DNA of 12,548 nt from Treponema sp. (GTDB taxonomy: Bacteria; Spirochaetota; Spirochaetia; Treponematales; Rectinemataceae). The position numbers and the translations under genes were made by a program. The stretch covers positions 1 to 12,548 of the forward strand of contig JAAYWE010000348.1 in NCBI GenBank assembly GCA_012516755.1, written 5' to 3'. Positions 1 through 7,775 of the stretch are shown piece after piece. The notes under the pieces were generated by a model, which worked only from the letters and a program-made list of their open reading frames with translations, made no database searches and had not been told where the DNA came from. Numbering within the stretch: position 1 is the stretch's first letter; each line of letters begins with the position of its first letter.

Positions 1-713
1 AAGAGGCATACGAGCTTGCGGAGGCCATAACCGAAGATGACAGCCTTCATATAAAAGAAGAAACGGGAGATCTATATCTTCTCGCCACTATGGTAGGCTA
101 CATGTGTCAGCAAGAAGGACGTTTCTCAGTGGCCGATAGTTTGTGCGATGAAGCCCGCAAACTGATCCGTCGACATCCTCACATATTTGGTGAGTCCGAG
201 GTCCTTAGTCCGGATCAAGTTGTGCGGCAATGGAACGAAATCAAAGAGCAAGTCGAAGGCCGTAGAAAAAAAGAGTCAATCCTCGACGAAGTCCATCGTA
301 GTCTGCCGCCATTAGAAAAAGCCTATAAACTTCAGAAAAAAGCGGCAAAAGTCGGCTTCGATTGGCAGCACGAGCGAGATGTTTGGAACAAGCTGGAAGA
401 GGAATTAGGAGAGCTAATGCAAGCCAGGGCCTGGAAATCTGAAGAATGCCCATCTGACATAGCTACCGATAGCGGATCGAGCAAGGATGCACTCGAAGAG
501 GAATTTGGAGATCTTCTTTTTACCGTAATAAATGCAGCCCGGCTTTACGGCATCGATCCATCGATCGCCCTACAGCGCACCAATGGTAAATTCTCGCGAC
601 GATTCCGTCATGTCGAGGAGAGCATGAAGCAGCAGCATCTCGATATGAATCAAGAAAATATGGATATGATGGATGCATTCTGGAACGAAGCAAAAAGAGG
701 AGAACATTCATAA
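1..713 (+). CDS. mazG: MazG nucleoside triphosphate pyrophosphohydrolase, 5' end missing
   Basis: The reading frame is open from base 3, so the first ATG in the window (90) is internal and the true start lies upstream. About 236 residues are visible; comparison with E. coli MazG (263 residues) suggests roughly 35-40 are missing. Both MazG repeats can be seen. The first has EAYELAEAI followed by EETGDLYLL (the EExxD metal-binding signature) and RRHPHIFGE. The second has the linker SLPPLEKAYKLQKKAAKVGF, then LEEELGEL and EEEFGDLLFTVINAAR, and ends with GKFSRRFRHVEE. The family hydrolyses NTPs to NMP and pyrophosphate in the cytosol, which cleans the nucleotide pool and, in E. coli, lowers ppGpp. 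It ends 68 bases before the next gene, which has its own candidate promoter. The family assignment is secure; the physiological substrate is not. Confidence 0.95.
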   Translation, partial: EAYELAEAITEDDSLHIKEETGDLYLLATMVGYMCQQEGRFSVADSLCDEARKLIRRHPHIFGESEVLSPDQVVRQWNEIKEQVEGRRKKESILDEVHRSLPPLEKAYKLQKKAAKVGFDWQHERDVWNKLEEELGELMQARAWKSEECPSDIATDSGSSKDALEEEFGDLLFTVINAARLYGIDPSIALQRTNGKFSRRFRHVEESMKQQHLDMNQENMDMMDAFWNEAKRGEHS

Positions 714-758
714 CAAAACAAGCGCCTATCCGAGATAGTATCGAGTAGCACATCCTCT

Positions 759-774
759 TGCTATAGTATATATT
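759..774 (+). promoter_or_regulatory. Candidate extended -10 promoter for the MFS-HEAT gene
   Basis: TGC followed by TATAGT (hexamer 762-767) forms an extended -10 element. A second hexamer, TATATT (769-774), overlaps its downstream side. No good -35 is seen 16-18 bases upstream. The ATG at 782 lies 14 or 7 bases after these hexamers, so the leader would be 0 to about 8 bases with no room for a Shine-Dalgarno site, and none is present. Inferred from sequence only. Confidence 0.4.
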
Positions 775-781
775 CGACAAT

Positions 782-3010
782 ATGGCCATTCTGCTTTCTG
801 CTCAGAAGCTTGCAAAGGCACGCAAGACATTCAATATTTACAACTTTTTAAATTCTTTCTCTTTCGTGTTTGTATCTGGATCGATTATCACGCTATTTGC
901 CCTAAAATTGGGTGCTAAGAATAGTATCATCGGCCTTTTGAATGCCCTGGCCTATGTAACTTTTTTTATGCTGCCGCTGGGCAAGCGTTTGGTCAAAAGG
1001 TCTTCGATAATAAAGGTATTCGGCTGGGGCTGGGTTATAAGGTATATCGCCCTAGTACCAATTCTGTTTGCCCCTCTATTCGCCTCGAAGGGGCATATGG
1101 GTCTTGCGATTCTTATACTCATTCTGGGTACAGCAGGATTCCACATATCCAGAGGAATTGCCCTGATCGGAAATAATCCGGTGTTGGGACTATTATCCAC
1201 CGGAGGTGGCGACAAACCTCGAAGTGATCAAGGGCGATATCTAGTCAACATATCTGTCGTCAACTCAGTAGCGGCAATTCTGGCCAACATTGTGCTGGCA
1301 TTTTTGCTTGGCCAAGAAGCCTCGCTATGGACCTACACAATTGCAATAGCCCTTGGAATTATTACCGGGCTTATCAGTTGTGCAATATTATTCAAGACGC
1401 CGGAACCTGAAGCCTTTTCCGGCAAAGATGAGCAATCTCTCTGGGATGTCACAAAAGAGGCTCTTGTCCAGCCGGATTTTCGCGCGTTTATATTGACTTT
1501 CATGTTGCTATCCTTCCTTTCCGGCATGGGGCGCGCATTTCTGCCGGTCTATGCAAAAGAAGTCTTCGCTCAGGGCGATGATGCGATAATGGTATATTCG
1601 ATCGTAGCAAGCCTTGGCTCGATAACGATGGGGCTCATAACCCGCCTGGTCGTAGATCGCCTCGGTCCGAAGCCACTTTTTATAATCTATAGCGCAATCG
1701 GATTTGTTTCCTTTCTTCCAATCGCCCTTATTCCTGGTTCGGCGACCTTAATGGGCGCACCATCGGTTATAGCATTGTTTCTGGCCATAGTTCATTTTCT
1801 TTCCTCTTTTGGATTTGCTGGTGAAGAGAATGCTGCACAGGTCTATTATTTTGGCCTGGTGCCAAAAGAAAAAATGCTCGATTTGGCGGTAATCTACAAT
1901 CTAGCCTATGGGATTGGAGGATCTCTGGGCTCATTCCTTGGGGGCGGAATTCTCGAGGTCTTTGCGAATATGGAATTGTCTGATGCTGGAGCCTTCAGAC
2001 TCTACTATGCCGCGATCAGTGTAGGGCTTGTTATTGTGATCTATAGCATGCGAAATCTACCACACATGGGTGCAAAGTCGGTAACTCAGTCGATCTCTAT
2101 TTTGCTTTCTCCTCGAGAACTACGAGCTTTCGATCTATTGACGAGACTCGACCAGAGCGCAAGTGCCCATGAGGAAGTGCGCATCATCCAAAAACTCAGC
2201 AAGTCGGAATCGAATCTTACGCAAAAAGAACTTGTGGAGTATCTCTATTCGCCACGTTTCGAGGTTAGATCCGAAGCTCTCCTCGCCCTCGAATCAATAC
2301 CGGAGCTCGATCATGAGACAATTGTCGCCTTGATACGAGAAGTAAAAGCTAATGTCTATACCACAGCCTATGTTGCGGCTCGGATACTGGGCAAACAGCG
2401 ATCCAGAATAGCGATTCCAGCGCTTATCGAGTCGCTGGATGGACCAGACTATATGTTGCAGAGCATGGCTATGATAGCCCTTGCCAGACTCCAAGCCTTT
2501 GAAGCAGTTGGCAAAATCGAACAGCTTATGCGATCTATGGAGAATCCACGAGTTCGAATATCCGGAGCGTATGCGCTCGAGCTTTTCGGAAGAATTGACT
2601 CTATTCCTACACTGATATCCTGTCTTAAAGCCGAGGATAGACCTGCCAGTGTATCCGACGAACTTGTACTGAGCATATCAGGCATTCTGGGCATCGATAA
2701 GGAGTTCTACCTTCTATATTCGGAATTCATAGATGACAATTCCTATGGCATTGCACAACTCATAGCATATTCAAAGGATCTGAATCTCGGAGATGATAGA
2801 TTGAATGTATGGATTTCTGCAGTGGATGCTCTATTTGCCCCTGATTCCGATACTGCTCCTCTTGCGCGGCTACTTCTCGCAAGCCCTAGAATAACCAATT
2901 CTATCCTCATGCTAAGCGATGGACTTCTGGACCCCGGGCTTACGTATCCTGGCTTTAATTTTCTATGTGCCTATATTGCTCTCCATATAGAAGATCTGAA
3001 AGACTATTAA
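782..3010 (+). CDS. MFS-type transporter fused to a C-terminal HEAT-repeat domain
   Basis: This 742-residue protein has two parts. Residues about 15-425 are a polytopic membrane domain laid out like a 12-helix major facilitator protein: hydrophobic segments near 25-45, 48-66, 85-100, 107-128, 160-178 and 184-204, a hydrophilic central loop near 207-232, then a second set from 235 to 422. The inter-helix stretch ITRLVVDRLGPKP (286-298) resembles the MFS loop 2/3 and 8/9 motif. Residues about 440-640 form helical pairs of HEAT/armadillo type, for example PRFEVRSEALLALESI, AIPALIESLDGPDYMLQSMA and NPRVRISGAYALELFGRI. This soluble domain would face the cytosol. The substrate is unknown. A standard MFS protein is about 400-450 residues, so the extra 300 are a real extension in one continuous frame. 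The ATG at 782 lacks a Shine-Dalgarno site. The HEAT part may dock a partner protein, which is inference. Confidence 0.8.
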   Translation: MAILLSAQKLAKARKTFNIYNFLNSFSFVFVSGSIITLFALKLGAKNSIIGLLNALAYVTFFMLPLGKRLVKRSSIIKVFGWGWVIRYIALVPILFAPLFASKGHMGLAILILILGTAGFHISRGIALIGNNPVLGLLSTGGGDKPRSDQGRYLVNISVVNSVAAILANIVLAFLLGQEASLWTYTIAIALGIITGLISCAILFKTPEPEAFSGKDEQSLWDVTKEALVQPDFRAFILTFMLLSFLSGMGRAFLPVYAKEVFAQGDDAIMVYSIVASLGSITMGLITRLVVDRLGPKPLFIIYSAIGFVSFLPIALIPGSATLMGAPSVIALFLAIVHFLSSFGFAGEENAAQVYYFGLVPKEKMLDLAVIYNLAYGIGGSLGSFLGGGILEVFANMELSDAGAFRLYYAAISVGLVIVIYSMRNLPHMGAKSVTQSISILLSPRELRAFDLLTRLDQSASAHEEVRIIQKLSKSESNLTQKELVEYLYSPRFEVRSEALLALESIPELDHETIVALIREVKANVYTTAYVAARILGKQRSRIAIPALIESLDGPDYMLQSMAMIALARLQAFEAVGKIEQLMRSMENPRVRISGAYALELFGRIDSIPTLISCLKAEDRPASVSDELVLSISGILGIDKEFYLLYSEFIDDNSYGIAQLIAYSKDLNLGDDRLNVWISAVDALFAPDSDTAPLARLLLASPRITNSILMLSDGLLDPGLTYPGFNFLCAYIALHIEDLKDY

Positions 3011-3042
3011 AAGTACACCACGATCTATGCTGCCCCTTCTTC

Positions 3043-3636
3043 CTAGATTGGCAGCGACATCAAAAGGGATGTGAGAAGCCTGACGAGGAAACCTCCCAGG
3101 GTGCGTACTATAAGAACCACAATAAAACCCGTGATGAGACCTTGTAGATATTGTACCGTTCGACCGCGATAGATAATCTTGTTCACTCTAAAAAGAAGAG
3201 GGTTGATGATTCCATCCAGAATCTGCCAAAGAGGATGAAGCACGGCTATCCTCGCAAGGAAACCTATGATCCTTATAAGCGATATCACAAGGAAGAAACC
3301 CAATAAAAAAGATATTGCTGACCACGCCGCATCCAGCAAAAGGCTTAGAATAAAACCAAGTGTTATACGTACGGCATAAGAAAGTGTCATAAAAAGATTA
3401 TTGAGCACCGATAATACTGCAAGCGCCACTATAGGACTAAAATCGATAGCCGGCGTGCGGAAAAGAGAAAAACCGCGAAAAAGGTTGAGATACGGATCCG
3501 TTAGACCAGCAATAAGCCTGCCCCATTTTGTATCGGTAAGCGAAGGTATCCAAGAGAAAAATATTCGAACTATGCATAGAATCATGTATAGCGATACGAG
3601 ACTGCTCACTATCTTAGCAAGGGTTGAAAATACCAT
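3043..3636 (-). CDS. yggT: YggT family integral membrane protein
   Basis: This 197-residue, strongly hydrophobic protein has the YGGT layout of two related halves. The first half has LYMILCIVRIFFSWIPSL, then DPYLNLFRGF and a proline-containing segment, PAIDFSPIVALAVLS. The second half has VISLIRIIGFLARIAVLHPL, then IINPLLFRV and a last membrane segment. The family is conserved in many bacteria, and its exact role is unsettled (links to osmotic or K+ tolerance, and to membrane or division functions in other taxa). The start is supported by GGAGG seven bases before the ATG at 3636. The gene converges on the MFS-HEAT gene, with 32 bases between the two stop codons and no hairpin with a T-run there. 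It is divergent from the DUF72 gene, with 61 bases between the starts. Confidence 0.85.
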   Translation of the reverse strand: MVFSTLAKIVSSLVSLYMILCIVRIFFSWIPSLTDTKWGRLIAGLTDPYLNLFRGFSLFRTPAIDFSPIVALAVLSVLNNLFMTLSYAVRITLGFILSLLLDAAWSAISFLLGFFLVISLIRIIGFLARIAVLHPLWQILDGIINPLLFRVNKIIYRGRTVQYLQGLITGFIVVLIVRTLGGFLVRLLTSLLMSLPI

Positions 3637-3660
3637 GAATTATCCTCCGCACATCGGTTC

Positions 3661-3697
3661 TTTATTTAGAAACCAATACCTACTATACTAAAAATCG
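3661..3697 (+). promoter_or_regulatory. Candidate promoter giving a leaderless DUF72 transcript
   Basis: TATACT (3684-3689) is a five-of-six -10 match. TTTATT (3661-3666), 17 bases upstream, is a weak -35. The DUF72 ATG at 3698 starts eight bases after the -10, where the transcription start would be expected. No Shine-Dalgarno sequence precedes it. The core TACTATACTA is nearly symmetric, so it might also act for yggT on the other strand. Confidence 0.45.
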
Positions 3698-4489
3698 ATG
3701 CATATAGGCAATGTTCATATCGGTACCTGTGGATTTTCCTACGAGGAATGGAAAACCGTATTTTACCCGGCAGATCTGCCTTCGAATGAAATGCTGCGAT
3801 ACTATTCGCTGGTCTTTTCCTTCGTAGAGCTGGATAACACATGGTATCGCATGCCTAATCCCGCTCAGCTCAAACGGCTGGCGCTCTTAACCCCCAGCGA
3901 TTTCCGCATTTCGTTAAAAGTACATCGCAGCCTTACCCATGAGATAGACGAAAGTTGGCAAACAAAAGCCAATGAATTCTCTCTTGCTGTCTCTGCGCTA
4001 TCTTCGACGGGGAGACTGGGATGTGTCCTTGTGCAACTTCCATATCGATTCTCTTATACGATAGAAAATAGGAAATATCTTGCTAACTTGCTCGCAGCGC
4101 TCTCGGACTTTCCTCTGGTCGTCGAATTCCGGAATGCCACCTGGTATCAAGACAGAGTTTTTGAAACACTTCGAAAGCTAAAGGTTGGACTCGTAACAGT
4201 CGATAGACCCGATCTGCCTGGTCTGCCTCCTGAATCGATTATCATAACATCGGACATTTGTTATTACCGTCTGCATGGTCGAAATACAGATCTTTGGTGG
4301 TCTGGCAATGCGAAGAGTCGCTACGAATACTGCTATTCTGAGCAGGAATTGAAGGATAGAGCCCGACTTATACGTATAATGGCCAAACAGAGCAAGACCG
4401 CATTTGTTGCATTTAACAATCATTCCAATGGTTATGCGCCCAAGAATGCGGCGTATCTGCAATCCATCCTCGCTGGGCAGCAATTGTGA
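3698..4489 (+). CDS. DUF72 (YecE-like) protein
   Basis: This 263-residue protein matches the DUF72 family (TIM-barrel-like fold) over its full length and at the usual size. The N-terminal signature is HIGTCGFSYEEWKTVFYP, followed by LPSNEMLRYYSLVFSFVELD and WYRMPN. FRISLKVHRSLTH and VEFRNATW lie in the middle. YYRLHGRN and FNNHSNGYAPKNA close the barrel. The biochemical activity of the family is not firmly established; the conserved charged and aromatic residues suggest an enzyme. The protein has no signal peptide, so it should be cytosolic. The start is the only reasonable ATG before the conserved HIGTCGFSY motif, and it has no Shine-Dalgarno site. The gene converges on a small unknown gene with only 13 bases between stops. 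Neighbours give no functional clue. Confidence 0.9.
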   Translation: MHIGNVHIGTCGFSYEEWKTVFYPADLPSNEMLRYYSLVFSFVELDNTWYRMPNPAQLKRLALLTPSDFRISLKVHRSLTHEIDESWQTKANEFSLAVSALSSTGRLGCVLVQLPYRFSYTIENRKYLANLLAALSDFPLVVEFRNATWYQDRVFETLRKLKVGLVTVDRPDLPGLPPESIIITSDICYYRLHGRNTDLWWSGNAKSRYEYCYSEQELKDRARLIRIMAKQSKTAFVAFNNHSNGYAPKNAAYLQSILAGQQL

Positions 4490-4502
4490 GAATATTCTTG
4501 GC

Positions 4503-4943
4503 TCATGGTTGACCGGTGTCTACTTCCATGCCTTCTTCGGACAGGTTTTGCCTTATCTCCTTTGCGGCAAAGGTTTCGATCTCCTTCCAGAGTCGCTCCC
4601 AGTCATCTAAAAGCAAATCTTCTGCGGTAAAGCAACCATCGATAGACGGAACAAAAAGCACCATTTTTCTAATAATGGATCTATTGGTTTCGAGGAGCTG
4701 CCTCAAAGCCTCGCGCTGGCGATTATCGAGGATATCACGGCTTATAACTTCGATTAGCCCCTCGGAGTAGAGCGTCACGGATAGCCAGCCACTTTTTTCC
4801 ACAAAATCGATTGTATGAAGAGCTCCACTTGCAATTCCCGGATGTGAAGCTAGCCAGCTCTCATGAAATGAAGGCACGGCAATGGTCCGACCATCGACAA
4901 CCACCCACCATGCACCTGTCGAAATCTCAAATGGTTTTCTCAT
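4503..4943 (-). CDS. Small protein of unknown function, coupled to a pseudouridine synthase
   Basis: This 146-residue protein matches no family I can name. It appears soluble, with no signal peptide or membrane segment. The N-terminal half looks beta-rich with several tryptophans (GAWWVVVDGRTIAVPSFHE, then HTIDFVEKSGWLSVTLYSEG). The second half looks helical and charged (DNRQREALRQLLETNRSIIR, then DDWERLWKEIETFAAKEIRQ). Its start overlaps the end of the upstream pseudouridine synthase gene by 17 bases on the same strand, which suggests translational coupling. No strong Shine-Dalgarno is seen; the nearest purine-rich stretch, AAAGGA, is about 15 bases away. Tight fit between two genes and protein-like composition argue that it is real. 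Function is unknown. Confidence 0.65.
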   Translation of the reverse strand: MRKPFEISTGAWWVVVDGRTIAVPSFHESWLASHPGIASGALHTIDFVEKSGWLSVTLYSEGLIEVISRDILDNRQREALRQLLETNRSIIRKMVLFVPSIDGCFTAEDLLLDDWERLWKEIETFAAKEIRQNLSEEGMEVDTGQP

Positions 4944-5745
4944 CGCTTTGCTCTGTATTCCTTTTATCGAGTATCCTTCCTTCTCGCTCCAGAGTCTGCC
5001 TTAGAGAGATGAAATGAGCAGGTTCAGCTGCAAAAATTGGCAGATTTGGTGACTCAGGAGATGGCAAAGGCAGCACGAGTTCGTATGCCCATAACATGAG
5101 ACGTCTTATTCCATTTTTTCGCAGAGCTTTATTGAGCGAAAAATCGCCATACTTATCGTCACAGATAATTGGCAGACCAATACCTGCCAAATGGCGCCTA
5201 ATCTGGTGCATACGGCCAGTGCTTAACTCTAGATCCAAAAGCGATAGTGTTAGAAAATTGGCTTCCGCGGCTGCAATTGAGGAATTTGCCTCATACCGAT
5301 CAACCCCTATTCTATTATTGTGGACATGCCCCCCATCTTGCACATCAGCCCGCCGATTGGAGTGCTCTTGTAAGGGAAATAACCAGGTCTCACGCAGGGT
5401 CCAAAGAGTACATGCGGCCTGAATTCCCCTTTTTACATGCAGAGCATCCTCTATAGTTCCTTTTTCCTGATTAGGCAGCCCGGCAACCCAGGCTTGATAA
5501 CGTTTGGTTATCTCTCTGCTTGCGATACAATTCGACCATTTGTTAGCAGCCCTGGCATCTTTTGCGAGCATCATGCAGCCTGCCGTATCCTTGTCCAGCC
5601 TATGGACGGGAAACAGTCTGTATCCGAACTGGCGCTCAAGAGCTGTAATGACATCATCGCGCAACCCTTCTCCCGGCTGAGCTGCAAGGCCCGCTGGTTT
5701 GTCTATAACGATGAACTCATCGTTCTCTAATAGTATGCGAATCAT
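4927..5745 (-). CDS. RluA-type RNA pseudouridine synthase
   Basis: This 272-residue protein isomerises uridine to pseudouridine in rRNA or tRNA. The catalytic motif HRLDKDTAG is at residues 48-56, with Asp51 as the expected nucleophile. It is preceded by the family start DEFIVIDKPAGLAAQPGEG and followed by KRYQAWVAG. The substrate-binding motif LELSTGRMHQIRRHL is near residues 172-186, then DDKYGD. No S4 RNA-binding domain precedes the catalytic core, so it is of the short, single-domain kind. Residues about 105-160 form a longer and more polar stretch than usual between the two conserved blocks, possibly an insertion. Which RNA position it modifies cannot be told. The ATG at 5745 has no clear Shine-Dalgarno, and a -10-like hexamer ends nine bases before it. 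Confidence 0.88.
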   Translation of the reverse strand: MIRILLENDEFIVIDKPAGLAAQPGEGLRDDVITALERQFGYRLFPVHRLDKDTAGCMMLAKDARAANKWSNCIASREITKRYQAWVAGLPNQEKGTIEDALHVKRGIQAACTLWTLRETWLFPLQEHSNRRADVQDGGHVHNNRIGVDRYEANSSIAAAEANFLTLSLLDLELSTGRMHQIRRHLAGIGLPIICDDKYGDFSLNKALRKNGIRRLMLWAYELVLPLPSPESPNLPIFAAEPAHFISLRQTLEREGRILDKRNTEQSDEKTI

Positions 5746-5754
5746 CGGTGCTTC

Positions 5755-5783
5755 ATGATATCAGAACAATGGACTTTCCGCAA
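5755..5783 (-). promoter_or_regulatory. Candidate extended -10 promoter for the pseudouridine synthase gene
   Basis: Read on the minus strand, TTGCGG (5783-5778), a 17-base spacer and TATCAT (5760-5755) form a promoter. TATCAT is a five-of-six match and is preceded by TGA, an extended -10. Nine bases separate the hexamer from the start ATG at 5745. A transcript would have a leader of only about 0-4 bases. The promoter separates this gene from murR, which ends 127 bases upstream on the same strand. Confidence 0.45.
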
Positions 5784-5872
5784 AGCCAAGTCTGGAATAG
5801 AGTGCACAACAGATTTATCGTTTGTCGGATCAGTAATTCAAAGAGGAGTCGTGCTGCACCCCACAGACAGGC

Positions 5873-6721
5873 TCAAAAATGATGCGTTGCTTGCATCGAG
5901 CGCTCTAAAGAGGAAATTGCGCTGTCAAGATCGTAAGAAATGAGAACATTGAAGAGAATATCGATCGCCGCGAGTTGACTAATTCTGGACAACTCGGCTG
6001 CACTTCGATAGATCCTCTCTACCGTCGGTATTTCAAGGATAAGATCGGAATAATCCCGTAGCCTGTTTTGGCCGGTCATCGTCATCGAAATAAGAAAACA
6101 GCCTCTGGCTTTTGATTGAGCCGCTACTTCTATCATTTCGTTGGTCTCTCCGGAATATGATATTATGAAAGCCAGATCAGATTGCCGAAGAGAACAGGAA
6201 GCCGTAATCTGTGCATGAGTATCGAATAGATATGAACTGGGTATGCCAATTCGCGTAAGCTTTTGATGGAAGTCCTCCGCAACCAATCCCGAAGCTCCAA
6301 TACCGAATATAGCGGTCATACTAGCTCCTTTGATTCGCTCCGCCGCTTCTTCCACCGCCCTCGGATCGAGTGTCTGAGCAAGAGAATTCATGGTACGTCG
6401 GACTGCTTCGGTCATACCGCGAATAGCGCGAGCGCCAGGCGTCTGCGATTCCAGCTCCAGATCGGGTAAGAATTTTTCGCCCCAACCTTGGTACACATCC
6501 TTTGCAAGCCATAGTTTGAAATCGCTGTATTTGCCTACGCCTATATGACGACAAAAGCGCACTACAGCCGCGGGACTTGTCCCGGCTTGCCTAGCAAGCT
6601 CGCTTATGTTGAGATGCAAGGCTTTTTGCGGAGCTTCCTGAATGAAAGCGGCGATCTTTCGCTCCGCTTCCGCAAGATTAGGAATTGCCGCGTCTATTGT
6701 TTCGAGCGCTCCTTGATTCAT
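5873..6721 (-). CDS. murR: RpiR/MurR family transcriptional regulator
   Basis: I place the start at 6721 (MNQGALETID), giving 282 residues, because AAAGGGG lies seven bases upstream. The longer open frame, starting at 6838, would add 39 residues lying inside murQ. Residues about 1-77 are the RpiR N-terminal helix-turn-helix domain, with ISELARQAGTSPAAVVRFCR (39-58) as the DNA-reading part. Residues about 125-260 are a SIS sugar-phosphate-binding domain, with IFGIGASGLVAEDFHQKL and IISYSGETNEMIEVA. In E. coli the homologue MurR is a repressor released by MurNAc-6-phosphate, the MurQ substrate. Overlap with murQ strongly suggests the same effector here, which is inference. Its target is likely the divergent interval between murQ and the transporter genes. 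It is cytosolic and probably dimeric or tetrameric through the SIS domain. Confidence 0.9.
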   Translation of the reverse strand: MNQGALETIDAAIPNLAEAERKIAAFIQEAPQKALHLNISELARQAGTSPAAVVRFCRHIGVGKYSDFKLWLAKDVYQGWGEKFLPDLELESQTPGARAIRGMTEAVRRTMNSLAQTLDPRAVEEAAERIKGASMTAIFGIGASGLVAEDFHQKLTRIGIPSSYLFDTHAQITASCSLRQSDLAFIISYSGETNEMIEVAAQSKARGCFLISMTMTGQNRLRDYSDLILEIPTVERIYRSAAELSRISQLAAIDILFNVLISYDLDSAISSLERSMQATHHF

Positions 6722-7682
6722 TTCTTTCCCCTTTGTTTTCTTGCTTGCTATCTCCCTTGCTCTCTGAATAAATGCGTATTGCCTCAGAAAGCCGCCCTTC
6801 GCCGTGCTCGATAAGCTCGGCTGCCTGTTCTGCGCCAATGCCGAGTATGGTCATTAGTATAGCTATCTTTGGCTTGCCTCCAGAAGCCAGAAACGCGGCT
6901 TCGGCTTCATCCTTGGAACAACCGGTTGCTTGCCTGATAAGCCGCTTCGATCGCCCTATGAGCTTACGATTTACGGGCATCAAGTCAACCATGAGGTTGC
7001 CGTAGACTTTGCCAATGCGGATCATACTAGAAGTCGTGATCATATTGAGCACAAGTTTCTGAGCAGTCCCTGCCTTCATCCGGGTCGAACCGGTAATGAC
7101 TTCAGGTCCTACCTCTAAAAGTATCTTATGCCGTGCAATATCGAAAGTCCTTGACTGCCTATTGCAAGAAATTGCCGCAACTACCGCATCCAAATTCCTC
7201 GCGTACTCCATCGCTCCAAGTACATAAGGTGCGGCTCCTGAAGCAGTAATACCAACAAGTACATCCTGTTCGGAAAAATTTATATCTCTGAGCGCTTTTT
7301 CGCCATTTTCTGGATGATCTTCCGCTCCTTCGATTGAATTTCTGAGAGCAGCCTCTCCTCCGGCTATAAGCCCGACAACCATGTCTGGCGGAACTCCAAA
7401 TGTCGGCGGACATTCTGAGGCATCCAGCACACCGAGCCTTCCGGAGGTACCAGCGCCTATATACACTAGTCTTCCACCACTATTGAAGGCCTTTACGACA
7501 TCTTCGACAAGCGCTGCAATGCTGGGCAAGGCCTTTTCCACGGCAAAGGGCACACCTTTATCTTCTTCGTTGATGATCCTCAAGACCTCTATCACCGGTA
7601 GAGCATCGATATGTTCAGAACGCACATTGCGCGATTCGGTAGTCGCGCGTTCCAGGTATTCATCGACCGAATCTATATCCAT
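6678..7682 (-). CDS. murQ: N-acetylmuramic acid 6-phosphate etherase MurQ
   Basis: MurQ cleaves the lactyl ether of MurNAc-6-P to give GlcNAc-6-P and D-lactate in the cytosol. I choose the ATG at 7682 (MDIDSVDEYL; 334 residues) because AGAAGAGG ends seven bases upstream; the ATG at 7715 would put that site inside the gene. The SIS fold shows YIGAGTSGRLGVLDASECPP, GGEAALRNSIEGAEDHPENG and GSTRMKAGTAQKLVLNM. Glu90 and Glu121 correspond to the E. coli residues Glu83 and Glu114 implicated in catalysis. The C-terminus runs about 30 residues past the E. coli protein as a lysine/arginine/glutamate/serine-rich tail. The last 44 bases of the gene overlap the start of the regulator gene and include its start codon; the regulator's Shine-Dalgarno site lies just upstream, also inside murQ, so translation of the two is probably coupled. 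Confidence 0.95.
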   Translation of the reverse strand: MDIDSVDEYLERATTESRNVRSEHIDALPVIEVLRIINEEDKGVPFAVEKALPSIAALVEDVVKAFNSGGRLVYIGAGTSGRLGVLDASECPPTFGVPPDMVVGLIAGGEAALRNSIEGAEDHPENGEKALRDINFSEQDVLVGITASGAAPYVLGAMEYARNLDAVVAAISCNRQSRTFDIARHKILLEVGPEVITGSTRMKAGTAQKLVLNMITTSSMIRIGKVYGNLMVDLMPVNRKLIGRSKRLIRQATGCSKDEAEAAFLASGGKPKIAILMTILGIGAEQAAELIEHGEGRLSEAIRIYSESKGDSKQENKGERNESRSARNNRRGNS

Positions 7683-7703
7683 GGACAAGCCTCTTCTGTT
7701 AAA

Positions 7704-7734
7704 ATTATTTTTCACATTTTTGAGAGAATTGCAA
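7704..7734 (-). promoter_or_regulatory. Weak candidate promoter for murQ-murR
   Basis: On the minus strand TTGCAA (7734-7729) and AATAAT (7709-7704) are separated by 19 bases. It is the best pair I see ahead of the murQ Shine-Dalgarno site at about 7690-7697. The spacer is long, so this is tentative. The area is very A/T-rich, as expected for a divergent control region. Confidence 0.3.
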
Positions 7735-7775
7735 GCTCATTTGTCGAAAAACAGAAAAAATATTTCATTTTATGA

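Noticed and set aside
726..738. Small inverted repeat CTATC-CGA-GATAG after mazG.
   Set aside because: A five-base stem with no T-run is too weak to call a terminator or operator.
4489..4498. Ten-base palindrome AGAATATTCT between the DUF72 gene and the small unknown gene.
   Set aside because: A/T-rich short palindromes are common by chance; it forms no stable hairpin with a loop and has no T-run.
5755..5943. A 62-residue open frame on the plus strand.
   Set aside because: It overlaps the regulator's 3' end, lacks a ribosome site and resembles nothing; its start region is better explained as the opposite-strand promoter.
6722..6838. Longer reading of the regulator starting at 6838 (MAQNRQPSLS), adding 39 residues.
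   Set aside because: The extension lies in another frame of the conserved murQ 3' end, while the ATG at 6721 has a good Shine-Dalgarno and begins where RpiR proteins normally begin.
7683..7715. Longer murQ start at 7715 (MKNNFNRRGLS).
   Set aside because: The extra residues translate the AGAAGAGG ribosome site of the ATG at 7682, and MurQ proteins normally start close to the downstream ATG.
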